From Cyanobacteria bacterium TGS_CYA1 (GTDB lineage Bacteria; Cyanobacteriota; Vampirovibrionia; Obscuribacterales; Obscuribacteraceae): a DNA stretch of 64,000 nt. This document shows positions 1-8,832 of this stretch, piece after piece (the stretch's first letter is position 1; the number at the start of each line of letters is the position of its first letter). A program made the position numbers and the translations under genes. Below the pieces are notes generated by a model. It had not been told where the DNA came from and ran no database searches. It saw nothing but the letters and a program-made list of their open reading frames with translations. The DNA is taken from assembly GCA_026129135.1 (NCBI GenBank), contig JAHCIQ010000004.1, positions 186,001-250,000 of the forward strand, given 5' to 3'.

Positions 1-229
1 CAAATTGACGCATTGTCCACATTTTGCCTTGATACATGTTGTGGTGAATTCCGCGTGTATATGGAAATTCGCCTGGCTCGCCTATTTGCTTGTCGTAGTC
101 TAAGTCTTTGATATCTTCTTTGGTGTAGACCGACTTCAGTGGAATACCCGAGAGTGTTTCACAGACAGGCTCTGTGTCTTGTCCTTTGTCCTTTGATTTG
201 GGCTGGGACTTTGTCATCTCTTTGACCAT
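1..229 (-). CDS. Methylmalonyl-CoA mutase large subunit, N-terminal fragment
   Basis: The gene runs off the left edge; only the first 76 codons are present. Reading leftward from an ATG at 229 gives a charged, poorly conserved leader of about 30 residues. The hallmark N-terminus of the catalytic subunit of B12-dependent methylmalonyl-CoA mutase follows: VYTKEDIKDLDY, then PGEFPYTRGIH, then MYQGKMWTMRQF. In this family the segment lies at the substrate entrance of the TIM barrel, and the enzyme interconverts methylmalonyl-CoA and succinyl-CoA. A GGGGAA stretch just upstream may be the ribosome site. The B12-binding domain is not in the window, so a related acyl-CoA mutase such as isobutyryl-CoA mutase is possible. 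A biotin-dependent acyl-CoA carboxylase subunit near 54-55 kb fits a propionate/succinate pathway. Confidence 0.85.
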   Translation of the reverse strand, partial: MVKEMTKSQPKSKDKGQDTEPVCETLSGIPLKSVYTKEDIKDLDYDKQIGEPGEFPYTRGIHHNMYQGKMWTMRQF

Positions 230-330
230 GGATTTTCCCCTTAAGTGAAAGTAACCAATATCATTTTATATAGAAATATTAGAACCTATAAATGGCACTT
301 ACCGAACATTCTTTAGAAATAATTCCCGAC

Positions 331-339
331 TGTTATAAT
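331..339 (+). promoter_or_regulatory. Extended -10 promoter element upstream of hutU
   Basis: TGTTATAAT is a perfect TATAAT hexamer with the TG dinucleotide of an extended -10 element. It lies 41 bases before the hutU start. No good -35 hexamer is visible 16-18 bases upstream, which is typical of extended -10 promoters. A similar TGTTAGAAT occurs upstream of rpsT. Confidence 0.55.
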
Positions 340-379
340 CGCCTCCTATTCAGATGTTCAATTTTCGAGGACCTGCCCC

Positions 380-2131
380 ATGACTACGCCGGTTAAGACA
401 GCCTGCAGCACAAAATCTGAGCAGCAAATGCTTCAGGACATACTTGCGAGCAAAGAACCTATCACGGTTCGCGCTCCTCGAGGAAGCGAATTACACACCA
501 AAGGCTGGATTCAAGAAGCGGCGCTGCGGATGCTCTTGAACAATCTCGACCCCGAAGTTGCAGAGCGTCCATTAGATCTGGTCGTTTATGGCGGCTCAGG
601 CAAGGCTGCACGAAACTGGGAAAGTCTCAAGGCTCTTGTCAAAACACTGATGGAGCTTGAGTCTGACGAGACTATGCTAGTTCAATCTGGCAAACCGGTC
701 GGAGTATTTAAAAGTCATAAAGACGCACCAAGAGTGCTTATAGCCAACTCCAATCTGGTGGGCAAATGGGCCGACTGGGATTATTTCCGCGATCTCGAGC
801 GTAAAGGCTTGATTATGTTTGGACAGATGACTGCAGGTTCCTGGATCTATATCGGGACCCAGGGCATTTTGCAAGGAACTTATGAAACATTTGCTGCGCT
901 TGCACGCAAACATTTCGAAAAACAAGGTGGCACACTAAATGGAACTATCACACTCACCGCCGGACTTGGTGGCATGGGTGGTGCTCAACCTCTTGCTGTA
1001 ACTATGAACGGTGGTGTGGCAATTTGTATCGAAGTCGATCCCGAGCGCATCGAGCGTCGTCTGGAGAAAAAATATCTCGACGTCAAAGTCGACACCATCG
1101 AAGAAGCTGTGAAAATGGCTCAAGAAGCAAAATCAGAAGGGAAGCCATTATCTATTGGTTTGCTGGGTAATGCAGCGCATGTTTTGCCAGAATTACTCAA
1201 AATGGGCTTCAAGCCAGACGTTCTTACAGATCAAACTTCGGCGCATGACCCACTCAATGGCTATGTTCCACTCGATCAAAATAAAAAGCCGATGTCGCTT
1301 CAAGAAGCTGACAAATTGCGCAAAGAAAATCCCGAAAAATATCTAGACTTGTCTGTCAAAGCCATTGTCGCTCATGTGGAAGCGATGCTCGCTTTTCAAA
1401 AACAAGGTGCCATCACTTTCGATTATGGCAATAACATCAGGCAGGTAGCTTCTGATGCCGGGCTCAAAAACGCTTTTGCATTTCCTGGATTCGTGCCGGC
1501 TTATATTCGTCCGCTCTTTTGCGAAGGCAAAGGTCCGTTTCGCTGGGCAGCTTTGTCTGGCGATCCAAAAGATATCGAAGTGATAGACCAGGCGATTCTC
1601 GAGCATTTTGCCCACGACAAAGCGCTTTGCCGCTGGATTGAAATGGCTTCAAAACAAGTTCAGTTCCAGGGCTTGCCTGCTCGAATTTGCTGGTTTGGTT
1701 ATGGTGACCGAGCCAAAATGGGTCAAATTATGAACGACCTGGTTGCACAAAAAAAGGTCAGCGCTCCTATCGTAATTGGTCGCGACCACCTAGATTCAGG
1801 CTCAGTAGCTTCGCCTAATCGCGAAACAGAATCGATGAAAGACGGTTCAGACGCGATCGCCGACTGGGTATTTCTCAATGCCATGATCAATGCAGTAGGT
1901 GGAGCTTCCTGGGTCTCGGTGCACCACGGCGGCGGGGTCGGAATTGGCTATTCGCTGCACGCAGGACAAGTAATTGTGGCAGATGGCAGCAAAGAAGCGG
2001 CCGAGCGCCTAGAGCGGGTGCTCACCACCGACCCTGGAATGGGCGTCATTCGTCACGTTGATGCGGGATATGAAGAAGCTATAACCTTTGCGAAAAAAGC
2101 AGGGGTAAAAATTCCGATGGATCCCGCCTAA
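380..2131 (+). CDS. hutU: Urocanate hydratase (urocanase)
   Basis: The 583-residue protein is close to the usual urocanase length (about 550-560) and matches the family throughout. Visible blocks are [13 protein letters not shown] (68-80), the NAD-binding glycine run [12 protein letters not shown] (195-206), [11 protein letters not shown], and the active-site segment [11 protein letters not shown] with Cys437. Urocanase uses a tightly bound NAD+ as an electrophile to hydrate urocanate to imidazolonepropionate, the second step of cytosolic histidine degradation. No hutH, hutI or hutG lies next to it, so the rest of the pathway must be elsewhere or absent. It has its own extended -10 promoter and is followed by lysC after about 125 bases, probably as a separate unit. 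Confidence 0.96.
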   Translation: MTTPVKTACSTKSEQQMLQDILASKEPITVRAPRGSELHTKGWIQEAALRMLLNNLDPEVAERPLDLVVYGGSGKAARNWESLKALVKTLMELESDETMLVQSGKPVGVFKSHKDAPRVLIANSNLVGKWADWDYFRDLERKGLIMFGQMTAGSWIYIGTQGILQGTYETFAALARKHFEKQGGTLNGTITLTAGLGGMGGAQPLAVTMNGGVAICIEVDPERIERRLEKKYLDVKVDTIEEAVKMAQEAKSEGKPLSIGLLGNAAHVLPELLKMGFKPDVLTDQTSAHDPLNGYVPLDQNKKPMSLQEADKLRKENPEKYLDLSVKAIVAHVEAMLAFQKQGAITFDYGNNIRQVASDAGLKNAFAFPGFVPAYIRPLFCEGKGPFRWAALSGDPKDIEVIDQAILEHFAHDKALCRWIEMASKQVQFQGLPARICWFGYGDRAKMGQIMNDLVAQKKVSAPIVIGRDHLDSGSVASPNRETESMKDGSDAIADWVFLNAMINAVGGASWVSVHHGGGVGIGYSLHAGQVIVADGSKEAAERLERVLTTDPGMGVIRHVDAGYEEAITFAKKAGVKIPMDPA

Positions 2132-2257
2132 TATTGGCGTTTTTGCAATTAATTAGAATAGTTTTCGCATCCACTTAACTTCTTCCTAACCATGGAAGGC
2201 TATTATTTATAAGCAGGGTGCTGGTTTCCAGCGCATATGCAAAGGAAATATCAATCA

Positions 2258-3520
2258 ATGAGCAGGCTGGTTAAAAAATTTGGCGGAACATCTGTCGCTG
2301 ATATCGACAAGATTCGAAAAGCCGCGGAGATAGCAGTTAAAGCTGCATCTGAAGGTCACGAAGTCACAACCGTCGTATCTGCGATGGGCGATACCACTGA
2401 CAGACTGATTACTATGGCAGAAGAAATTACCCGTTCTCCAAATGCTCGCGAGATGGACATGCTTTTGACCACTGGCGAGCAGGTTTCAATCGCTTTGATG
2501 TCGATGGCCATTCAGTCGCTTGGTTATGAAGCGCGCTCTTTTACGGGGGCTCAGGCTGGAATCATGACTGGCACCCAACATGGTTATGCCAGAATCGAAG
2601 AAGTCCAGCCCGATGCTATTCAAGCAAGTCTTGCTCGGGGCGAAATTGCAGTGGTTGCTGGATTTCAGGGCGTGACCGATAGAAACGAACTGACCACGCT
2701 TGGTCGCGGTGGCTCGGACACTACGGCAGTAGCACTTGCAGCTGCACTCAATGCCGATTGCTGCGATATTTACACAGATGTAGACGGCGTTTATACTGCC
2801 GACCCGCGCATTCTGCCCGAGGCTCGTCGTCTGGACTCTATTTCTTATGAGGAAATGATGGAATTGTCAGCTACAGGTGCTCAAGTTCTTGCAACCCGCT
2901 CGGTCGAACTGGCGATGGACCAGGACGTTCCGCTTCGAGTACGTTCAACATTCAAACCAATGGATCCTGGAACACTGGTCGGAAACAGAGTAAGCGTTCC
3001 CGAATACATGGTGGCTGGTATCTCATGCGACACCAACCAGGTGTCGGTAATGCTCAAGGGCGCTCGCAGTACTAATGCCAAAACTAAACCAGCAGATGGA
3101 CTGGGCAGCCTTTTCACTCGTTTGCAAGAACTCAATATTCAAACCGACATGGTCATGCTTCTGGCCCATGACGATGGTGCTTCTTATGAAGCTTTCCAGG
3201 AAATCGCCTTTAGTGTAGACAAAAAGTATCTGGCTCGGGTCAAAGGTCTAATCGATACTTTCTCTGAATCATTAGGTAACCCTAGAGTTTCGCTTGAAAC
3301 AGAAATGGCTAAAATTTCCGTTGTAGGTAGAAGATTTTCCAGCCGTCCAGAGATGGTGGCAAATGTTTTCGAGACTTTGCAGGCTGGAAAAATTCCAGTC
3401 AACATGGTTGCCACTGGCGACTTGCGCATGAGCATGTTGATGCCTAAAACATATGCAGTGCGCGCAGTTAAGCTAATACACGATTGTTTTGGATTGGCCG
3501 AGGGGTCATTTCTGGCATAA
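2258..3520 (+). CDS. lysC: Aspartate kinase
   Basis: This enzyme phosphorylates aspartate, the first committed step toward lysine, methionine, threonine and diaminopimelate. The kinase domain shows KKFGGTSV at 6-13 and the substrate/ATP loop [11 protein letters not shown] at 147-157. The C-terminal third holds two ACT-type regulatory regions, including [20 protein letters not shown]. The 420-residue length is typical of monofunctional, allosterically regulated aspartokinases. An in-frame ATG at 2237 also exists. The ATG at 2258 is preferred because an AAAGGA ribosome site lies at 2241-2246 and the homologous N-terminus begins there. Lysine or threonine feedback is likely from the ACT domains but cannot be assigned from sequence alone. 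No lysine riboswitch was recognised in the 126-base leader. Confidence 0.95.
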   Translation: MSRLVKKFGGTSVADIDKIRKAAEIAVKAASEGHEVTTVVSAMGDTTDRLITMAEEITRSPNAREMDMLLTTGEQVSIALMSMAIQSLGYEARSFTGAQAGIMTGTQHGYARIEEVQPDAIQASLARGEIAVVAGFQGVTDRNELTTLGRGGSDTTAVALAAALNADCCDIYTDVDGVYTADPRILPEARRLDSISYEEMMELSATGAQVLATRSVELAMDQDVPLRVRSTFKPMDPGTLVGNRVSVPEYMVAGISCDTNQVSVMLKGARSTNAKTKPADGLGSLFTRLQELNIQTDMVMLLAHDDGASYEAFQEIAFSVDKKYLARVKGLIDTFSESLGNPRVSLETEMAKISVVGRRFSSRPEMVANVFETLQAGKIPVNMVATGDLRMSMLMPKTYAVRAVKLIHDCFGLAEGSFLA

Positions 3521-3549
3521 TAGTCATATCTAAATCTAATGAGGTCTAA

Positions 3550-3879
3550 ATGAGCGGTTTCTTCGACAAGGTAAAGTCTTACACCAAACAAGCAGCCGAT
3601 CAGACTGGACGTGCTGCCAAAATTGCCAAAATCAAAATGAATATGGTCAGCTTGAACAGCGAAAAAGATAGACACTTGAAAGCAATTGGTCAAAATGTTT
3701 TTTCGATGGTAAGTGAAACAGGAGGACTGGATCCTGAAGCACTACGTCTTGCTTGCAGAGATAACGTAATGCAAATCAACCAGTTGAACGAAAAAATTCA
3801 AGAGCTCGAGAATGAAATTGCTGGTATTCAGGCTGGCTCAACCGATTCTGACTTGGGTGAAAGTGAAGATGAAGAATAA
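3550..3879 (+). CDS. Small coiled-coil protein of unknown function
   Basis: This 109-residue protein is highly charged and predicted helical. The N-terminal part (MSGFFDKVKSYTKQAAD) is amphipathic. Residues about 75-95 (INQLNEKIQELENEIAGIQ) form a heptad coiled coil, and the tail is acidic (DSDLGESEDEE). A GAGG ribosome site sits a few bases before the ATG. There is no signal peptide, so it should be cytoplasmic. It follows lysC by 29 bases and overlaps the next gene by 11, so the three may be co-transcribed. No family is recognised. The coding call rests on start context, frame openness and the overlap with a clear secreted-protein gene. Confidence 0.75.
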   Translation: MSGFFDKVKSYTKQAADQTGRAAKIAKIKMNMVSLNSEKDRHLKAIGQNVFSMVSETGGLDPEALRLACRDNVMQINQLNEKIQELENEIAGIQAGSTDSDLGESEDEE

Positions 3880-4456
3880 ACTGCTTTTTTCACTGGTAGT
3901 TTTTTCTCTTGCATTTTCTTCTAATTTAAATTCTCCTCTTTTCGCTGATGCCATTTCGCCTGGTATTGGGGGTAGTGACGAAATTTATTCAGAAGAAAAA
4001 CCAGATCGCGCTTATTTTGGCACAGGCACTGCAGGTCGCATGACCGAGGCGTCGCATTTGCGATTCTTTGGCGAGCAGCATCTAGCAGACAGTAATTATG
4101 ACGAAGCGATTAAAGCATTTTCTAAAGCAGTCCAGCTGGACGAAGGTTATCCACTTGGGCACGTGCTTTTAGCAAAAGCACGTACGGAGAAGCTGAAGTC
4201 GCTCACTAAAAAAGACGTACGCAATTTCAACCAGGATTTGTACAACGATTGCATCAAAGAATGGACGCTAATTTTGCGACACGACGCAGATTATCTAGAA
4301 CAAGTGGAAGCAAAAGCGAATTTGCGATCGCTCAAACGTATATCCCGCGCCTATCAAGAAATGAAAGAAGCAGAAGAAAACGCAAAAAATATTGCTGAAG
4401 GCAGAAAGCCTAAAAAGAAACCCTTATTTGCCGGCAGAAAAATTTTCGGAATGTAA
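3869..4456 (+). CDS. Secreted TPR-containing protein
   Basis: The 195-residue product starts with a strong signal peptide (MKNKLLFSLVVFSLAFSSN, cleavage probably after FADA), which fixes the start at 3869 rather than at an upstream in-frame codon. After it comes a TPR-like pair of helices: LRFFGEQHLADSNYDEAIKA followed by FSKAVQLDEGYPLGHVLLAKA. The C-terminus is basic. The start lies inside the end of the preceding coiled-coil gene (11-base overlap, GGGTGAAAG upstream), which suggests translational coupling. It is one of several secreted TPR proteins in the window and probably acts as a periplasmic or envelope scaffold. No specific partner can be named. Confidence 0.75.
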   Translation: MKNKLLFSLVVFSLAFSSNLNSPLFADAISPGIGGSDEIYSEEKPDRAYFGTGTAGRMTEASHLRFFGEQHLADSNYDEAIKAFSKAVQLDEGYPLGHVLLAKARTEKLKSLTKKDVRNFNQDLYNDCIKEWTLILRHDADYLEQVEAKANLRSLKRISRAYQEMKEAEENAKNIAEGRKPKKKPLFAGRKIFGM

Positions 4457-4636
4457 ATGCAAATCGACCTGATTTGCTGTTTTGCAAGCAATGGCTGCAG
4501 CGTCAGAAAGGGCACACTCATTCAACTGAGCTGCTTCCATCGCCTTTTTAAAAAACGATTCGGCAAGTTTAGAATTGCCGCGCATTTTTTGCTGTTCGGC
4601 AAGTAACCAGTAAAATTCAAAAGCGTTGAAATTCAT
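4424..4636 (-). CDS. Small TPR-like protein
   Basis: The 70-residue reading frame starts at an ATG at 4636, seven bases after a GGTGA ribosome site. The translation looks like one and a half TPR repeats (FYWLLAEQQKMRGNSKLAES, then FFKKAMEAAQLNE), which argues for a real gene rather than chance. It has no signal peptide. Its 3' end overlaps the convergent secreted TPR gene by 33 bases. It lies 98 bases downstream of the leftward membrane-protein gene and could be the last gene of the pdp-lipM operon, or a remnant of a longer TPR gene. The function is unknown. Confidence 0.5.
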   Translation of the reverse strand: MNFNAFEFYWLLAEQQKMRGNSKLAESFFKKAMEAAQLNECALSDAAAIACKTANQVDLHLHSENFSAGK

Positions 4637-4734
4637 ATGCAAGTCACCAAATTTATCATTGCACCGTTACTCTAATCCTGCATATAGCCATGGTCGTATT
4701 GTGAATAAGTTTTGACCTATTATGGAGTTCCCTC

Positions 4735-5784
4735 TTATTTGGAATCGGGCGCTTGTGCAGGCGGGGTGATTTTAATCCCTTTTTCTACATATGTTTCAAG
4801 AATAGTCTTGAGTCTTACTTGAGCATCTTTTATCGAGTCTTCGATTTCAGGAAGATGAGCATAACCATTTTTGTCTTTATCTACTTTACTCAAAGGCCCC
4901 GCTTCGCTCACGCCTGTTATTTTGGCTTCGATTTCGAGCGCCTCTTTCAAATATTTGTAGGCATCTTCAATTAGCTTGTCCGAAGCGTACATGCTTGCAA
5001 GGGCTAAATCTGCACGCATGACCTGTTCTTGAACCTGCTCGTCGGGATTATCCTTACCCAGATGGCGAGCGCGTTTGTACAACTGTTTCGATTCCCAGTG
5101 ACCGGTGGTGCTTTTGGGTTTTGCTACAGTAGCATCCTTCAAATGTTGATCAGCAAGATTGTTGATAGACGAAATCAAACCAGCCATTTGATCGCCTGTG
5201 GGACCAGTAGTCGAGCCAATAGAGGTAAGTTCGACCACGCGCAGGGGCGAGGTGTCGTTTGCTTTTCTTTCTCGCAAAACGAGAGCCTGAGAATACAATT
5301 TACTTGCAAGCTCAGCATGTTTAGGGTCGTCGCTGTATTGTGCAGCTAATTTTTCTGATGAAACTTGCAAGGCTACAAGCGCGTCTTTGTCGTGGTCTAA
5401 TTCGCCTGTTCGAGCGATAGAACTGACCACTCGGTAAATGTCTTCTGGAAACAAGGCTGCTAAATCACGCAACATGGTGCGATTATTTGCTGTCCTAAAA
5501 ATCGCCCAGATGGCTCCGTCGCGACCCATGTGACTTGAGGACCCGTCGTCTTTTTTACTTCCATCTTCCATCTGGGGAAGCATTTTGGCAATTGCTTCAA
5601 TACGATTCAACTCGTGTTGATGCTCGTTGAACTGGAAGGTGACGTAACTGCCAAGCAAAGCTACCCAGACCGTTGCCACCAGTTTGGCAATTTCTATTGT
5701 TCGCTCCCAGGTGAGATGTTTTTTCTTGACTGGAGCCTGTTGTGATTGCTGTGATTGGTCTAAATTATGCGGTTCTTCGTCCAT
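4735..5784 (-). CDS. Membrane-anchored helical protein of unknown function
   Basis: This 349-residue protein has a Gln-rich cytoplasmic head (1-25), one transmembrane helix at about 34-51 (IAKLVATVWVALLGSYVTF), then a long extramembrane region. That region has helix-rich stretches resembling degenerate TPRs, such as AELASKLYSQALVLRERKA and LIEDAYKYLKEALEIEAKI. AAAGGA lies five bases before the ATG. It starts eight bases after lipM and so belongs to the pdp-lipM operon. The repeated alanine-rich helices suggest a protein-interaction scaffold on the membrane. No enzymatic motif and no named family are recognised. Confidence 0.75.
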   Translation of the reverse strand: MDEEPHNLDQSQQSQQAPVKKKHLTWERTIEIAKLVATVWVALLGSYVTFQFNEHQHELNRIEAIAKMLPQMEDGSKKDDGSSSHMGRDGAIWAIFRTANNRTMLRDLAALFPEDIYRVVSSIARTGELDHDKDALVALQVSSEKLAAQYSDDPKHAELASKLYSQALVLRERKANDTSPLRVVELTSIGSTTGPTGDQMAGLISSINNLADQHLKDATVAKPKSTTGHWESKQLYKRARHLGKDNPDEQVQEQVMRADLALASMYASDKLIEDAYKYLKEALEIEAKITGVSEAGPLSKVDKDKNGYAHLPEIEDSIKDAQVRLKTILETYVEKGIKITPPAQAPDSK

Positions 5785-5792
5785 TTTTTCCT

Positions 5793-6542
5793 TTACTGCA
5801 AGTAATTGGCACGCAAATCGTTTAGTAAATCTTTTTCGCTCTGGACTAATTCGCCCGCTTTGAAGTCAGCACTAAAAGCTTCAGAAAAGCCTTTAGTGAA
5901 TGCGTTTTGCATTTCGTCCAAGCCAACGTCACGTCCTGCTACATCTTTGAAATTAGAATGTCGTTCTGAATTTGCATGGTGTTTTGAATCAAGCAATTCT
6001 GGTAAAAGATTTTGGGGTTGGTCCAATAAAATCGAACCGTGTTGTAAAACGGCTCCCTGTCTTCTCAATTGAGCAGACCCGACCATTTTTTTATTATTTA
6101 CTTGCAAATCTGCTTGTGTAGTTGCCATAAAACAATCCGAAAAATCTTTGTATTGTTTGTTCGATTTTCCTAAATCTGCTTCGACACCAAGATGGTTGAG
6201 CCCAAGAATCAGTCCATTGCAAATCTGTCTGTAAGCTTCGTTCAATTGTTCTGAAAGCACGGGGGGACTTGCTATGAAAGAATAGGTCAGTTCGGCGAAA
6301 TGAAGCACCGCTCTTCCACCTGTGAGTCTTCGCACTACGTCGAAGCCTTTTGATTTTATGCGCTCTATAGTGTCCGGGTCCATTTTTTGCGAGTAACCAA
6401 TTGATACTGCAGGAGGTGCCCAGCCATAAAATCGCAAAGTGGGAGGCACTAGACCATTGCGGTGTGATTCGAGTATCGCCTCATCCAGAGCCATATTCGT
6501 GGCTGCATCAAAAACTTGATACTGGAGAAGGCGAAAATTCAT
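5793..6542 (-). CDS. lipM: Lipoate-protein ligase A family octanoyltransferase (LipM-like)
   Basis: The 249-residue protein belongs to the LplA/LipB/LipM fold, which moves octanoyl or lipoyl groups onto the lysine of lipoyl domains (2-oxoacid dehydrogenase E2, GcvH). The signature RRLTGGRAVLHFAELTYS and GYSQ upstream of it are clear. The block SDCFMATTQADL then KKMVGSAQLRR carries a cysteine where LipM-type octanoyltransferases have their acyl-thioester nucleophile. The length fits LipM (about 270) better than full LplA (about 335), because the C-terminal LplA domain is missing. The start is two bases after the pdp stop codon, so it is co-transcribed with pdp. An LplA-type ligase lacking the accessory domain is the alternative. 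Confidence 0.85.
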   Translation of the reverse strand: MNFRLLQYQVFDAATNMALDEAILESHRNGLVPPTLRFYGWAPPAVSIGYSQKMDPDTIERIKSKGFDVVRRLTGGRAVLHFAELTYSFIASPPVLSEQLNEAYRQICNGLILGLNHLGVEADLGKSNKQYKDFSDCFMATTQADLQVNNKKMVGSAQLRRQGAVLQHGSILLDQPQNLLPELLDSKHHANSERHSNFKDVAGRDVGLDEMQNAFTKGFSEAFSADFKAGELVQSEKDLLNDLRANYLQ

Positions 6543-6544
6543 TT

Positions 6545-7858
6545 CTAGGAAATTGTCGCTTTTATTAATGTTGGAGTCTCTACTTCGTTTTCTTCGAAAC
6601 TAAAAGCAGATAAGATTTTTTCTTGTACCTGCTCGAACTGTTCGCGGCTATCTGCCCAGACTTCAGCTACGGGCTCGCCTTTTTCTATTTTGGTGCCAAT
6701 TTTGCCTTTTAAAATTACGCCAACACCAAGATTTATTTTGTCTTCTTTTTTTGTGCGTCCAGCACCCATCATTTTGCAACCTTCAGCAATGGTTCTGCCG
6801 TCTAGATGCGAGATCCAAACTGGTTTTTGATGGGGCGAGTATAAAGCGAATTTGTGTTTGGCATGCGGCATCAAAGCATAATCGTCTACCACTTTAGCGT
6901 TTCCACCCTGGGCAGAAATAAGTTCTTTGCATTTTTCTAGCGCGATTCCGTTATCGATGATATCGCTCAAAATACGCGTAGCCTTTTCTTTGTTTTCTGC
7001 TTTCTTAGCTTTGACCAGGGCCACTGCACCTAGCTCCATACAAAGCTCGCGCAAGTCATCTGGACCACGACCTTTGAGTGTTTCGAAAGCTTCAATACAT
7101 TCTGTTGTGTGACCGACAGCAAGACCAAGTGGTTGTTCCATTTCGGTCACTGTAGCAATGACAACCTTCTTCAAAGCTTTTCCGATCTCGACCATTTGTC
7201 TTGCCAGGCTTTCAGCTTTTTCGAGCGTTTCCATAAAAGCTGCTTTGCCGCACTTAACGTCTAATATTATTAAATTGGCTCCCGCTGCCAGTTTCTTCGA
7301 CATGACCGAAGATGCAATCAAAGGAATGGATTCGACCGTGCCAGTGACGTCGCGCAAGGCGTAGATTTTGCCGTCGGCTGGTGCTAGTTCTTTCGTTTGC
7401 CCAGCAATTGCCATGCCGATTTTCTTTATCTGGGCAATGAATTCTTCTTTGGTCAATTGGGTGTTGAAGCCGGGAATAGCTTCCAATTTGTCTATAGTGC
7501 CACCAGTATGACCAAGACCACGACCCGATAATTTGGCCATGGGAATGCCTGCTGCCTGCATGAGCGGAACGAATACCAGCGTAGTCTTATCTCCCACACC
7601 GCCTGTGCTGTGCTTGTCTCCAACCAGTTGTGAGATATCACTCAAGTCGAGCATTTCGCCAGATTTGCTCATGAAGTCTGTGAGCCAGGAAGTTTCCTGA
7701 TTCGACAGTCCCTGCCAGCAAGTCGCCATCAACCAGGAACTCAATTGATAATCGGGGATGGTATTATCCATGATACCGTCTATGAGAAATTTGATTTCGT
7801 CTTGAGAATGTTCTTTGCCGTGGCGTTTAGCCAGAATAAGGTCAAGCATTCGAATCAT
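6545..7858 (-). CDS. pdp: Pyrimidine-nucleoside/thymidine phosphorylase
   Basis: The 437-residue protein matches the NP-II nucleoside phosphorylase family over its full length. Features include the phosphate-binding motif KHSTGGVGDK (about 83-92) and the family signature SGRGLGHTGGTIDKLEAIPGF. KLAAGANLIILDVKCGKAAFM covers the pyrimidine/cation site, and the C-terminal PYNP domain is intact. It cleaves pyrimidine (deoxy)ribonucleosides with phosphate, releasing base and sugar-1-phosphate for salvage. Family members with KxSTGGVGDK include both Pdp and DeoA, so uridine/thymidine preference is not decided. The start could be the ATG at 7858 or the one at 7849. It is the first gene of the leftward operon and is divergent from mqnA across an 87-base gap. 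Confidence 0.92.
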   Translation of the reverse strand: MIRMLDLILAKRHGKEHSQDEIKFLIDGIMDNTIPDYQLSSWLMATCWQGLSNQETSWLTDFMSKSGEMLDLSDISQLVGDKHSTGGVGDKTTLVFVPLMQAAGIPMAKLSGRGLGHTGGTIDKLEAIPGFNTQLTKEEFIAQIKKIGMAIAGQTKELAPADGKIYALRDVTGTVESIPLIASSVMSKKLAAGANLIILDVKCGKAAFMETLEKAESLARQMVEIGKALKKVVIATVTEMEQPLGLAVGHTTECIEAFETLKGRGPDDLRELCMELGAVALVKAKKAENKEKATRILSDIIDNGIALEKCKELISAQGGNAKVVDDYALMPHAKHKFALYSPHQKPVWISHLDGRTIAEGCKMMGAGRTKKEDKINLGVGVILKGKIGTKIEKGEPVAEVWADSREQFEQVQEKILSAFSFEENEVETPTLIKATIS

Positions 7859-7945
7859 AATATTTAGAAATTCCTGGAAGTATAGAAAAGCATATATAGT
7901 AACAGGAATTAGCTTTTGCGGATAATCTAGAAGGGTTTCTTTGCA

Positions 7946-8758
7946 TTGAAAACTATTTCGAAAATTGGACTGATAGATTTTGCGAACTGTTTGCCAGTGC
8001 TTCTGCCCATCACCACAAAACGGGTAGATTTCAATTTCGAATTAGTGCTCGGCAACCCACAACAACTGAACAGGCTCATGGCAAACGACGAGCTTGATGC
8101 CGCATCGGTCAGTCTATTTTATTATCTGGATCAAAAGGAGCGTCTGGAATTATTCAAGACCATTTCTATATCGAGTTTTTCGCCCGTTGGCAGTGTCGAA
8201 CTCTACTCTAAAATTCCGGTCGAAGACCTCGATGGAAAAACTATCCAGGTACCAAAATCATCAGCCACGTCTATAAATATGATGCGCATGCTTTTACTCG
8301 AAGAATTTGGGGCAAAGCCTGATTTAGAAGAAATGGAAGAGCCCGATTGTTTTGACTTGAATTGCGATGCTGCACTTGTAATAGGCGACCGGGCGCTTCT
8401 TGTAGAAGAAGAATGGGCTTCTAAAAGACCGATAAAAATCGACCTGGCGTCCTGGTGGTTCAACTGGACCAAATTGCCAGCTGTTTTTGGCGTTTGGGTC
8501 TATAAAAAATCTCTTGAAGCTGAAAATTCAACAAAAATCGATTCGTTGGCAAAAACCTTTGCCTGTGCCAGAGACCTTGGGCTGACTGACCTAATCGATA
8601 ATGTTATTAAGGAAGCAGCCGGACGATTTGAGGGAAAGGTAGATGAAGCAAGGCTTTTGAGATACTACACAAAAGAGCTGAATTTCGATTTTTCGAGTTT
8701 GCACCAAGATGCAATTGACCATTACGCCAGGCTCTGCCGCAAATACGACCTTTTTTAA
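7946..8758 (+). CDS. mqnA: Chorismate dehydratase (futalosine pathway of menaquinone synthesis)
   Basis: This 270-residue protein has the periplasmic-binding-protein-like fold of the MqnA/MqnD family. Visible landmarks are IGLIDFANCLPVLLPI at the N-terminus, GNPQQLNRLMANDELDAASVS, SSFSPVGSVELYSKIPVEDLDG, and the late blocks ALVIGDRAL and DLASWWFNWTKLPAVFGVWV. These are MqnA hallmarks, so conversion of chorismate to 3-enolpyruvyl-benzoate is inferred. This implies menaquinone made by the futalosine route rather than the classical MenFD route. The start codon is TTG with AAGGG ten bases upstream. No other mqn genes are adjacent. MqnD (naphthoate synthase) is the main alternative but fits less well. 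Confidence 0.85.
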   Translation: MKTISKIGLIDFANCLPVLLPITTKRVDFNFELVLGNPQQLNRLMANDELDAASVSLFYYLDQKERLELFKTISISSFSPVGSVELYSKIPVEDLDGKTIQVPKSSATSINMMRMLLLEEFGAKPDLEEMEEPDCFDLNCDAALVIGDRALLVEEEWASKRPIKIDLASWWFNWTKLPAVFGVWVYKKSLEAENSTKIDSLAKTFACARDLGLTDLIDNVIKEAAGRFEGKVDEARLLRYYTKELNFDFSSLHQDAIDHYARLCRKYDLF

Positions 8759-8832
8759 TCTAAAGTGCTTGTCAAGAGATTATAAATTGTTATACTTGAT
8801 GAGCTTACTAATCCCCTCAAATAGATTTTTGC

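Noticed and set aside
2132-2257. Lysine riboswitch before lysC
   Set aside because: The region is too short and lacks the conserved AGAGG-type core and long stems.
3184-3693. Leftward reading frame of 169 codons across the end of lysC
   Set aside because: It is antisense to aspartokinase and the coiled-coil protein and shows no family pattern.
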